DNA from: Tunturiibacter empetritectus
Lineage (GTDB): Bacteria; Acidobacteriota; Terriglobia; Terriglobales; Acidobacteriaceae
Direction: 5' to 3'
Assembly (NCBI RefSeq): GCF_013410875.1
Contig: NZ_JACCCU010000001.1
Coordinates: 2,542,001 to 2,606,000 of the forward strand
Length of the DNA: 64,000 nucleotides
The notes beneath the pieces are model-generated. The model had not been told where the DNA came from. It saw only the letters and a program-made list of their open reading frames with translations, and did not search any database. The translations under genes and the position numbers were made by a program. Positions 47,850 through 56,215 of this stretch are shown piece after piece (the first letter of the stretch is position 1; the number at the start of each line of letters is the position of its first letter).

Positions 47850-47890
47850 TTACCTTGTTTGTGCCAGGCGAGGCGATCTTCATCGCCTGA

Positions 47891-48412
47891 TCTGGTCTGA
47901 CTGTTGTACATATTTCCAAGTGAGGATCAATGTCAACAAGCTCTACTGTCGTTGATTGCTGCGGAGCGGTCGCTGAGCCGGACGGAGCGGAAGATTCTGA
48001 CCGACTACGCCGCCGAGATAGTGTCGTTCGCTTTTGTAAGGCATAGAGTGCTGGTCTTGGAACTCGGAGCTGGAGCAACCGCCAAGACACCCGAGTCTAT
48101 AAATCGATGCGTTCGTCATCTCGAGCATGGCCATCACATGCGGTTTCATATTTCCCTCGCGCGAACGGAAGACCACGGTCATAGAGGTTTAGGGCTGAGG
48201 ATCTTCGCTAGAATGATTCCGATCATCCAGTCACAGACCATACTTCTATTGTTGGTCTTAATGTCCTGGGAGCACCCCCAAACTTAGGGATTTTACCTGC
48301 CTAATCTAGTAGGCGCTGTTTCTAACCGGGTGTTTCCGGCTTCAAATGCTGGTTCGAGTAAACCGAGCACTACCCCGATCAATGTGAGTGAGATAGTTGA
48401 TCACTAGAGCGA
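47891..48412. other. Intergenic with a short gene remnant
   Basis: No intact gene. A 41-codon stretch at 47973-48096 resembles part of an EgtD-type methyltransferase (separate entry). The rest shows nothing recognisable. Confidence 0.4.
47973..48096 (+). pseudogene. Fragment resembling EgtD-type SAM-dependent methyltransferase
   Basis: The frame reads SRTERKILTDYAAEIV, then VLELGAGATAKT. This matches the order of motifs in EgtD/DUF2260 methyltransferases (TRTE-x-IL...AAEI...LVELGSG-x-x-KT). Flanking sequence in the same frame does not continue the family, so it looks like a short relic. The identification is from motif memory only. Confidence 0.35.
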
Positions 48413-51400
48413 CTAGTCTTTGTGGGGATCAGCTTTCGATTGGAAGGGCTCACCTAGCCAGTCGCGAAGTCTCCTGGACGGATTTTTGTAGATTGCCTGA
48501 CCCGGTATGACAACAGATATAACCGTACCACTCTGAGGAGAGCTTGAGATGTTGAAGTTGCCCCCCATAAACAAGGCACGCTCACGCATCCCTGCCAAGC
48601 CGAAATGACCCGGCTTGCCGCTACGCAGAACGTCCTCGTCGACACCGTGTCCGTTGTCTCGCACCGTGAGGTAAAAGCGTCTTTTATATTCGAGTTCGAC
48701 CCATAAATGACGCGCTCCAGAGTGGGCACATGCGTTACGGATCGCCTCATAGGCAATTCGATAAACCTCGTCGCGTGCAATCGGATGCATCTCCCGAATC
48801 GCGCCTACCGTCGAAATGCTGATAGCCATTCTGGCACCCCGGATGCAATCATCGGCCACGCGATGAAGAGCTCCTACCAGGTCATTGGCCTCGACCGAGG
48901 AACTCCTCAGGGCTTCCAGTGCAGCTCGACCCTCTATGCTCGCACGGTCAAGCCATTCGGAGAGTCGATCCAACGCGCGACCGATTATACGTGGATTATC
49001 TAGATGTTCCCGCGCATTGTCTGCAACCATCTTGCTGCCTTGAATCGTCTGAAGGAGCGTGTCGTGAAGATCCCGTGCGAGCCTAGTCCGTTCTTGCAAT
49101 CGTTCGTCGAAGCGCTGTTTGAGAGCCTTGGCGAACCTACGCAACCTATATACATATGCGAGAAATACGAGCACGAGCAATAAGAGCACCACCAAGGCCC
49201 GGAACCAGAGAGTTTGGAACCATGCTGGTGGCACTGTGAATGCAAGTTCCGTGCCCCGCCAGTTGCATACCCCGTCATTGTTGCAAGCGGTAACGTGAAA
49301 TACATAAGGACCCGGCTTCAAATCGTTGTAGAACGCCTGGCGCCGTCGGCCAACCTCTGTCCAGTTAGAATCGTGGCCATCCAAACGATAACGAAAGCGC
49401 ACCCGTTCGGGGATCACATAGCTCAAAGCAGCATAGTCGAGTTCGATCTGACGCGGGTGCACAGGCAGTTTCAGATGTTGACCGACCGAAACGTCGTTGC
49501 CATCGACGATCAGCCGCTCCAGCTTTACCGGTGGGGGCAATTCATTGAAGGGTAAGTGTTGCGGATCGATGATCTGGAAGTCATAGTCGCTGGCGGACCA
49601 AATCTTGCCATCAGGAGTTTGCGCTGGGTTTCCGTTTGAGAGATTTGGTCGTGCCCCTTCGAGCGCATCGAAGACACGAGCATGGACACGCTTGGCAGGA
49701 TTTTGCCACCACGCGGCAAGATCGGAATAAGATACACGCACGATGCCGCAATGGAGATAGAACCACTTGAATCCGCGACCGTCGTCGTGAATGTTGACCC
49801 CACTGTTGCACGGCATCCCAGAGGCCATCGTCAAGCTTCTCGCCTGCCCCTCGAAGTATCGAATAAAACCTTGCTGCGTCACGATCCAGAGAGCGCCGTC
49901 TGAATCCTCCATAAGGTTCTCAACTCTGTCGTTGAAGCCGCCCGCGACTACATGTTCAAATCGGCCGTTACGAAACGAGAACAGGCCATGCACTGATCCG
50001 CCTATCCAAATTCCTCCCGCCGCGTTGGGGGCAAGAGCGTTCATCACTTGTTTTCCCGCAAAATAGGACACGTCGAATCGGTCTATCACCCGATAGTTGC
50101 GAATCTGGATCAGGCTGGAATTGTGAGTCTCCAGATTTTCTACAGATGCCCAGATGTCATGCACGTGATCCTCAGTGATGTAAACGACGTAATCGCCTTT
50201 TCCAGTCGGAAATCCAGGAACTTCGGAAGCGATCCGCTGATCTCGCTTAACAAAGAGTCTATCCCCAGAACCGATCCAGACATTGTCTCGTAAATCCGTG
50301 AAAAGGAATTGCACATCTTCCAGCAGCCGGCCTTTATTGTCCCTTAGTTGAATCAGGGTCTTTCCCGATAGTTGAGCCAGTGTGCGGCTCCCCATGTAGA
50401 CCGATCCTCTACGATCCGTCGCAACACCGTTTGCATGGTCCGCGAGCGAACCTTCACTAGCCGTGAAACTTATAACCGCGTAATCCCTAAAGTGATCAAT
50501 GCCCTTCGGGGTGACAACCCAAATTCCTCGTTCGTGGTCCTCGAAGATCGAAAGAACGTTGCGGTCGCTAAGACCGTCTATCGCGTCAAAGTGATCCAGA
50601 CGTCCATCGACAACTCGATAGAGACCCTTATCATCCGTTCCAATCCATAGAGCTCCATTCTGCTCTGGAAGGAGCGCGGACACCGAGAAGGTACGGCCGT
50701 CTATTCTTGGAACTGTGTAGGAGGTCCAGTGTCCGTTTGTTCGACGGAGGAGACCGGCACCGTGCCCGCTTCGTTTCATCCCAGCCCAGAGCTCACCATC
50801 CGTGGTGCTGGCCAGACTGGTGATCGTGTTCAACCCTCGACCACTTGAAAGCGATGGAACAAGTTCAGTATCGGGTCTTGTACCTGGCTTCCAGCGGCAG
50901 ATGCCCTCAGCGCTTCCCACCCAAAGAAAGCCGTCGGAGCTTGTCGTATTCGACACGCCCCTGATGCAGGAAAATCCTTCACTCTTTCCGAAACAGATGA
51001 GATCTGTCTCTCCCACCTTACAGAGTGCACTTGGATTGCTGTGGGCTCCACTGATACCCATCCACAGGCCGCCGTCATGGTCCTCCACGAATGGACCCGG
51101 CCAACGCGGACTTCCAGGATATGTGTAAACATGCCCATCTCTGATTCTTGCGAGACCTCGATCTGAGCCCACGTAAAGCGATCCGTCACGCGTCCCAAAG
51201 ATGTGCCACAAAGAGATGCTGGGAAGAGCCTCGCCGGCTAGTGGAGTCCATTTTGTGAATCGCATGCCGTCAAAGCGATACAAGCCATTTTCCGTACTGA
51301 CCCAAATGTAGCCATCCGCGGTTTGAGTAAGAGCCTGCGGAGTACCCATCAAGCCGGCGTCGCCCGTGCGCCACGCCCGATGAGCTAGCTGCGTCAGCCG

Positions 51401-51487
51401 TGTCGTAGGTTCGACAGACTGTGCTCTAGGTGGAGCGAAAATCAGAACCAGCGTTGCGACCAGAAGAGCCTTTGCCCGGACGTTCAT
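48413..51487 (-). CDS. Propeller-type sensor histidine kinase, operon with regulator
   Basis: A 1024-aa kinase with signal peptide (1-24), Reg_prop propeller repeats (for example GYIWVSTENGLYRFDG and ALWIGTDDKGLYRVVDG), a Y_Y_Y domain (ending YVFHVTACNNDGVCNW), one TM helix, HisKA_3 with His808 (RDLHDTLLQ) and HATPase (YEAIRNACAHSG, DNGHGV, GHFGLAGMRERA). The G1 box is DNGHGV, slightly atypical. ATG at 51487 gives a clean signal peptide; an in-frame TTG at 51526 overlaps the stop of the preceding response-regulator gene, so coupling is also possible. It is third in an operon after the DHp-only protein and the regulator. Confidence 0.92.
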   Translation of the reverse strand: MNVRAKALLVATLVLIFAPPRAQSVEPTTRLTQLAHRAWRTGDAGLMGTPQALTQTADGYIWVSTENGLYRFDGMRFTKWTPLAGEALPSISLWHIFGTRDGSLYVGSDRGLARIRDGHVYTYPGSPRWPGPFVEDHDGGLWMGISGAHSNPSALCKVGETDLICFGKSEGFSCIRGVSNTTSSDGFLWVGSAEGICRWKPGTRPDTELVPSLSSGRGLNTITSLASTTDGELWAGMKRSGHGAGLLRRTNGHWTSYTVPRIDGRTFSVSALLPEQNGALWIGTDDKGLYRVVDGRLDHFDAIDGLSDRNVLSIFEDHERGIWVVTPKGIDHFRDYAVISFTASEGSLADHANGVATDRRGSVYMGSRTLAQLSGKTLIQLRDNKGRLLEDVQFLFTDLRDNVWIGSGDRLFVKRDQRIASEVPGFPTGKGDYVVYITEDHVHDIWASVENLETHNSSLIQIRNYRVIDRFDVSYFAGKQVMNALAPNAAGGIWIGGSVHGLFSFRNGRFEHVVAGGFNDRVENLMEDSDGALWIVTQQGFIRYFEGQARSLTMASGMPCNSGVNIHDDGRGFKWFYLHCGIVRVSYSDLAAWWQNPAKRVHARVFDALEGARPNLSNGNPAQTPDGKIWSASDYDFQIIDPQHLPFNELPPPVKLERLIVDGNDVSVGQHLKLPVHPRQIELDYAALSYVIPERVRFRYRLDGHDSNWTEVGRRRQAFYNDLKPGPYVFHVTACNNDGVCNWRGTELAFTVPPAWFQTLWFRALVVLLLLVLVFLAYVYRLRRFAKALKQRFDERLQERTRLARDLHDTLLQTIQGSKMVADNAREHLDNPRIIGRALDRLSEWLDRASIEGRAALEALRSSSVEANDLVGALHRVADDCIRGARMAISISTVGAIREMHPIARDEVYRIAYEAIRNACAHSGARHLWVELEYKRRFYLTVRDNGHGVDEDVLRSGKPGHFGLAGMRERALFMGGNFNISSSPQSGTVISVVIPGQAIYKNPSRRLRDWLGEPFQSKADPHKD

Positions 51488-51522
51488 ACTCTGACACTCA
51501 TTTCGTTTTGGGCGAAGGTAGC

Positions 51523-52152
51523 TCAAATCTGGAGCAAACCCCGTCGCAAAGCGATCGTAACCGCATGCGTCCTGTCATTCGCTTGCAGCTTGTCGACGAT
51601 ATTTTTGATGTGAAAGTTAACGGTCGTCTCCGAGATCGACAATTGATCGGCGATCTGCTTGTTCTTGTTTCCTTCGCGGATCAGTTCAAGGACTTCCAAC
51701 TCGCGCGGCGTCAGATCCTCCTGCCCCATATGCTCTGCCACACTGCTGGCTACGTCGGATGGAATATGCTTACGTCCCGTTGACACAGTTCGGATAATCC
51801 TCAGCAGCTCATTCTTCGGCGTGCTCTTAAGGACATAAGCGGTAGCACCCGCGCGGAGCGCACGTTGAATCTCGATGTCCCCGCTTGAGGTGGTCAGCAT
51901 CATGATCTTTGCGTGAGGAAACTCGCTTCGGATGGCGATCAAGGCTTCTGTGCCACTTGCGCCGGGCAGTCTCTGATCCATTAAGATTACATCCGGCCTG
52001 GTCCGGCGATATTCTTGTAGTGCCTCCTCTGCGGTCGATGCCTGAGCCACGGTCTCCATGTCCGCTTCCGCTGCAATGATCATGTTGAGCCCTTCACGGA
52101 ATACGGGGTGATCTTCAACGACCATGATTCGAATTTGTCTGGGTGTAGGCAT
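51523..52152 (-). CDS. NarL/FixJ-family response regulator
   Basis: A 209-aa regulator. Receiver domain with acidic pair in VVEDHPVF, phospho-acceptor Asp59 in VILMDQRLPG, Thr in MMLTTSSGD and Lys in AYVLKSTP. A LuxR-type helix-turn-helix follows (LTPRELEVLELIREGNKNKQIADQLSISETTVNFHIKNI in order). ATG at 52152 is preceded by AGAGGAG. It is sandwiched between the DHp-only gene (38-bp overlap) and the sensor kinase, so it is probably the cognate regulator. It is strongly similar to the regulator at 59597. Confidence 0.95.
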   Translation of the reverse strand: MPTPRQIRIMVVEDHPVFREGLNMIIAAEADMETVAQASTAEEALQEYRRTRPDVILMDQRLPGASGTEALIAIRSEFPHAKIMMLTTSSGDIEIQRALRAGATAYVLKSTPKNELLRIIRTVSTGRKHIPSDVASSVAEHMGQEDLTPRELEVLELIREGNKNKQIADQLSISETTVNFHIKNIVDKLQANDRTHAVTIALRRGLLQI

Positions 52153-52537
52153 GCTCTCCTCTCGCGATGTAACCATTATTGAACGCTTTGGCAGAACCAC
52201 TTTCAAGCGACCTGAGCGCGCGATCACTCTCCCCAGCCGCCCCATCAAGCCATCCTGAGACCTGATTCAAGGCATCCGTGGTTTCTGTCCCATCTGCTCT
52301 CCGTCGCACCTGATCAATGACGGATTTGCTGTGACAAATCATTTGCTCCAGATGGGGGTGGATCGACTTAGCAATTACCGTGCGCTGCTCAAATCGTTGA
52401 GAGTAGGTATAGTCGAGCGTCCGTTCGTAGCGGCGAATACCGCGCCGGTACATCAAATGCAGGCCCAAACCAAGAGCGGCAACTATGGAGATTCCGACGG
52501 AGTACAAGACGAAAAGAGAGAGATGAAGTGTTTCCAT
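52115..52537 (-). CDS. Membrane-anchored, DHp-only degenerate kinase protein
   Basis: A 140-aa protein: one TM helix (residues about 6-30), then a segment aligning with the linker and HisKA_3 domain of the neighbouring kinase. The alignment includes QRFEQRTVIAKSIHPHLEQ, where His60 occupies the phospho-acceptor position, and ALNQVSGWLDGAAGESDRALRSL. The acidic residue after the His (HD in active kinases) is Pro, and there is no ATP-binding domain. It could accept phosphate in trans, heterodimerise with the full kinase, or be a relic. First gene of the minus-strand operon; its 3' end overlaps the regulator gene. ATG preceded by GGTTGGGA. Confidence 0.75.
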   Translation of the reverse strand: METLHLSLFVLYSVGISIVAALGLGLHLMYRRGIRRYERTLDYTYSQRFEQRTVIAKSIHPHLEQMICHSKSVIDQVRRRADGTETTDALNQVSGWLDGAAGESDRALRSLESGSAKAFNNGYIARGEHAYTQTNSNHGR

Positions 52538-53163
52538 TGTCCCAACCCCCTAGCGACTTCGAACTTCGCCAGTCAAGGCAGATTCGTGGTCTCACAGTAA
52601 GTAGAGCCACACTTCCTAAAATTGAAAACCGACACAGTGAATCATCACGACCAAGCGTATAGGGTGGTAAGAACGCCGCAAAGTCACTTTCCACAGTGTC
52701 CTGCCTGTAGTTCTCCACAGTCTCAGCCTTACCGAAATCCTGATCCGATTTTGCACAGTTCTCGGTTTTGGATTGCTTATCTGCCCCGGAGATTGGATTC
52801 GACTTCCTCTGAAATCGAATGACAATCGCAGGTCGATGCCGATTCTTGGGCTGCAGATTGCGTGGCCTCATGGGATTCGTAACCAAATTATGGCTGCGAC
52901 TACATCTTTCACAGCGGACCTTTCGATCTTTCGGAGAATGCGCTGAAGTAACGAAAGTACAGGATGCCTGCACGTATACGTCTCCACCCGGTTCATTAGA
53001 TACCAATGAAATCTTTGGTGCCTGTAGAAAGGAACAGGTTTAGTACTCTTCGATCCGGGGGGGTGTTTGGTCCCTGCGGAGTGGATGCTTACTCCAGAAT
53101 GGTGATCCAACCCGCCGACGCATTCGCTGCTTCCTTCGAGCACAATACCATTGGAGAAAAACG
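52538..53163. other. Intergenic, no gene recognised
   Basis: About 625 bp upstream of the minus-strand signalling operon and the plus-strand DM13 remnant. Open frames here have no family resemblance or ribosome sites. It should contain the operon promoter. Confidence 0.4.
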
Positions 53164-53487
53164 ATGAAGATTCAAAGAATCATTGTCCTGTCCGCTGTTC
53201 TGGCATTGCCTGCGATGTCCTCTATAGCTCAGTCTGGCGCGATCCTAGCGACCGGGACTTTTCACGGTATTGTGCACAAGGCCTCAGGCCGGGCGACTGT
53301 ATACCAGGCCACGGGAAGGAACTTCCTTACCAGCATGGTCGAACGGGTTGACCTCGGACCGCTCAAAGTCAACGAGGGCGATCAGAACTACGTCTTCCTG
53401 CGGAACCGATCTTGCCAAGTATAAGTCTTTTGCGATGTTCTGCGAGCGCTTTGACAACTTTGGCGCGAGATCACTCGAAAAGTAGGT
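53164..53487 (+). pseudogene. Decayed DM13-domain protein
   Basis: A signal peptide (MKIQRIIVLSAVLALPAMS) and the DM13 start GTFHGIVHKASGRATVYQ are followed directly by RVDLGPLKVNEGDQNYVF. About 30 residues present in the intact paralogue (53546) are missing between them. The frame then shifts: the natural ending GTDLAKYKSFAMFCERF, NFGARSLEK lies in another frame and stops at 53487. Internal deletion plus frameshift mark it as non-functional. Confidence 0.75.
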
Positions 53488-53545
53488 CGCCGTGCGCATA
53501 GCGCGGATTGCTCTGTTCTCCCACTATCTCACTAGGAGATCCAAC

Positions 53546-54052
53546 ATGACGTCTTCCTCGACGAACGCGACATCAAAGCGAATTGTTCTAGGTGTTATTG
53601 GAGTGCTTATTCTCGCGGTGCTTTGGTTTGCCTTTCGCCCCGAGAAGCTTTTCATCAACAAGAAGGTGAATGAAGCCCATCCCGCCCAAGCTGCAGGTCA
53701 ACTCACCCCGCTGTTGACAGGACGATTTGTTGGAGAGATCCATAAGACTTCTGGCCGAGCTACCGTGTATCAGCAAGCGGATGGCAGCCGTGTCTTGCGA
53801 TTGACCGATTTTTCTACTTCCAACGGACCTGCCGTGCACGTGTTGTTGATAGACGGGACGTCCATCGACCCGACAAAAGACTTTGCTCTGGCGGCCGTGA
53901 AGAACGTTGATCTTGGTGATCTGAAAGGAAATCAAGGAGATCAAGACTATATGGTCCCCAAGGGGGTTGATCTCAAGACGTTCGCTACGGTATCGATTTA
54001 TTGTGAACGCTTTCACGCCAACTTCGGTGCCGCGAAGCTCGAGGAATTCTAA
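53546..54052 (+). CDS. DM13-domain membrane-anchored protein
   Basis: A 168-aa protein with an N-terminal TM anchor (IVLGVIGVLILAVLWFAF) and a DM13 domain at about residues 55-165: GRFVGEIHKTSGRATVYQ, GPAVHVLLIDG, VDLGDLKGNQGDQDYMVP, and VSIYCERFHANFGAAKL with the conserved Cys. DM13 domains are proposed to take part in extracytoplasmic redox or electron transfer. ATG at 53546 has AGGAG 7 nt upstream. It is the intact partner of the preceding decayed copy. Confidence 0.85.
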   Translation: MTSSSTNATSKRIVLGVIGVLILAVLWFAFRPEKLFINKKVNEAHPAQAAGQLTPLLTGRFVGEIHKTSGRATVYQQADGSRVLRLTDFSTSNGPAVHVLLIDGTSIDPTKDFALAAVKNVDLGDLKGNQGDQDYMVPKGVDLKTFATVSIYCERFHANFGAAKLEEF

Positions 54053-54199
54053 AGCCGCAATGGTGTTCTGATTCGAAAGGATTGCTTCATCGCTGAGCGA
54101 GTGATTCAGACTCTCTCGGACACCGAGTCAGCAGGCCATTGTTCTTTATCATTCCTCCAGAAAAGCCGGATATTGCCGCAACAAAGAAACGGAAGAGTC

Positions 54200-56215
54200 G
54201 TGATCAAATTTGATTCGAATGAGTGCTCCGATCTTGATGGCCTGAAGACGAAGGAGTGGTTGGTAACGAATGGTCTGGGTGGGTATGCGTCGGGCACAAT
54301 CGCCAGCATGAACACCCGGCGATATCACGGTTTGCTTGTGGCTTCAATGGAGGCTCCTCTAGGAAGGCTCGTTCTCCTTTCGCAGTTGGAAGATACCCTT
54401 ATAGTCGATGGAGCTCGGTTCCCCCTATCGACCAACCTGTATTCGGAGAATATTGTTCATCCTTCGGGCTACCTAAACCTTGTAGGCTTCCGACTCGATC
54501 CGGATCCGGTCTTCACCTACAGCAATGGAGGGTGGGAGATCACGCGAACTGTATCGATGGTTCAAGGTCAAAACACCACCATAATCGAATATGCACTTGG
54601 CAAAAGAGGCTCGGGAAAACATTTCTTTCTCGAGGTGAGACCTCTGATCGCCTTTCGCGGATATCATGCGGCCACCCATGAGAATCAGGCCATCAATCGG
54701 TGGGTGGATCAGGGGAACGGAACTCTAACTTTGCAACCATACCAAGGATTGCCGAAGCTTCACATCGCGCATGACCCCGCAGAAGTGCAAGTGGATGGCT
54801 ACTGGTATCGGGAATTTGAATATGAACGAGAGAAAGAGAGAGGGCTTGACCATAAAGAAGACCTGTTCAGTCCACTACTCCTAACGACGAGTCTGGACAG
54901 TGAAAACTGTTTTAGTCTTATCGCTTCCACTGAGCTCCAACCGATCTCACGATTGGCCCAATACAAACAGGTAGATGTCGCCCGTGGATGGAAGTCGCCC
55001 AACACCGCCAACCAAGGCTCTGGGCGTTCCGATCTGAATTCCCTTCTTGAAAAAGCAGCGGGACAGTTCACCATTACCAGAACGCCATTTACATCGACTA
55101 TCGCCGGCTATCACTGGTTCGGAGACTGGGGCAGAGATACGATGATCTCTTTGCCGGGTTTGATGCTTGCCACGGGTAAGCACGAGTTGGCAAGAGAGAT
55201 TCTGCTTCACTATGTACAGTTTATTGATGGGGGTATGCTACCGAATCGCTTTCCCGACGCGGGCGAACAGCCCGAATATAACACGGTAGATGCAACCCTT
55301 TGGTTTTTTGAGGCGATTCGACAATACGTCGCTTACGAAAATTGCCCTACATGGCGCTCGCAAGCTACTGCTTTACTCGAGGAACACCTGTACGTTCCCC
55401 TCAAGGAGATCATCCGGTTTCATGTTGAGGGAACGCGCTTCGGCATCCATGCTGACGAACAGGGGTTCCTCTGGGCAGGCGATCCAAGCACGCAGCTCAC
55501 GTGGATGGATGCCAAGGACGGTGATGTCGCCTTTACACCGCGGCATGGACGACCAGTCGAGATCCAAGCTCTTTGGTACAACGCATTGCGTACGATCGCT
55601 TCCTTCGGAGTTTTACTTGGAGATCAGAATGCGGTCGAGGACTATAACGCCCTTGCAGACCGCCTGCAAAATAACTTTCTTCGCGTCTTCTGGAACGAAC
55701 AGCGCGGATGTTTATTTGACGTAGCTAGGGGTGAAGAGCGCGACGCGTCTCTCCGCCCCAACCAGATTTTTACTGTAAGCCTTCACTATCCACTCATTAT
55801 CGGAAAGCCCGCAGCACAGGTCATCCAAAGGGTGGAAGAAGAGTTGTTGACTCCATACGGTCTACGGACGCTTTCGCGGGACGACCATCAATATCGTGGC
55901 AGCTACGAGGGAGATGGCTGGAGCCGGGACGGCGCCTATCATCAAGGAACCGTATGGCCATGGCTCGCCGGACCGTTTTTCTTTGCGAAATTGGCAGTGA
56001 GTGAGTCTCCTGCAGCTACGATGAGCGAGATTGAGCGCTGGCTTGATGGTTTCACGCCGCACTTGCGGGATGCTGGCCTGGGGCAGGTCTCAGAGATCTT
56101 CGAAGGAGACCATCCGTTCTTTCCTCGCGGATGCATTGCCCAGGCATGGAGCGTTGCAGAGATTTTGAGACTTGCAAGTCGCGTAGCAGCAGAAACTCCC
56201 GGAGACCATGAGTGA
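54200..56215 (+). CDS. Glycogen-debranching (amylo-alpha-1,6-glucosidase) type enzyme
   Basis: A 671-aa protein of the bacterial glycogen-debranching/amylo-1,6-glucosidase group. N-terminal domain with EWLVTNGLGGYASGTIASMN, TRRYHGLLVAS. C-terminal (alpha/alpha)6 catalytic domain with TSTIAGYHWFGDWGRDTMISLPGL, GGMLPNRFPDAGEQPEYNTVDATLWFFEAI, RPNQIFTVSLHYPL and SYEGDGWSRDGAYHQGTVWPWL. It removes alpha-1,6-linked glucose branches. GTG at 54200 is chosen (GGAAGAG just upstream, family-length N-terminus); a GTG at 54101 would add 33 residues. Its stop overlaps the start of the following kinase (GTGA). Confidence 0.9.
   Translation: MIKFDSNECSDLDGLKTKEWLVTNGLGGYASGTIASMNTRRYHGLLVASMEAPLGRLVLLSQLEDTLIVDGARFPLSTNLYSENIVHPSGYLNLVGFRLDPDPVFTYSNGGWEITRTVSMVQGQNTTIIEYALGKRGSGKHFFLEVRPLIAFRGYHAATHENQAINRWVDQGNGTLTLQPYQGLPKLHIAHDPAEVQVDGYWYREFEYEREKERGLDHKEDLFSPLLLTTSLDSENCFSLIASTELQPISRLAQYKQVDVARGWKSPNTANQGSGRSDLNSLLEKAAGQFTITRTPFTSTIAGYHWFGDWGRDTMISLPGLMLATGKHELAREILLHYVQFIDGGMLPNRFPDAGEQPEYNTVDATLWFFEAIRQYVAYENCPTWRSQATALLEEHLYVPLKEIIRFHVEGTRFGIHADEQGFLWAGDPSTQLTWMDAKDGDVAFTPRHGRPVEIQALWYNALRTIASFGVLLGDQNAVEDYNALADRLQNNFLRVFWNEQRGCLFDVARGEERDASLRPNQIFTVSLHYPLIIGKPAAQVIQRVEEELLTPYGLRTLSRDDHQYRGSYEGDGWSRDGAYHQGTVWPWLAGPFFFAKLAVSESPAATMSEIERWLDGFTPHLRDAGLGQVSEIFEGDHPFFPRGCIAQAWSVAEILRLASRVAAETPGDHE

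Noticed and set aside
47904..48287. 127-codon plus-strand frame as an intact gene
   Set aside because: Only about 41 codons resemble a protein family; the rest has no coding character, so it is listed as a fragment.
52389..53006. 205-codon minus-strand frame before the DHp-only gene
   Set aside because: Overlaps that gene in another frame, no start site and no family resemblance.
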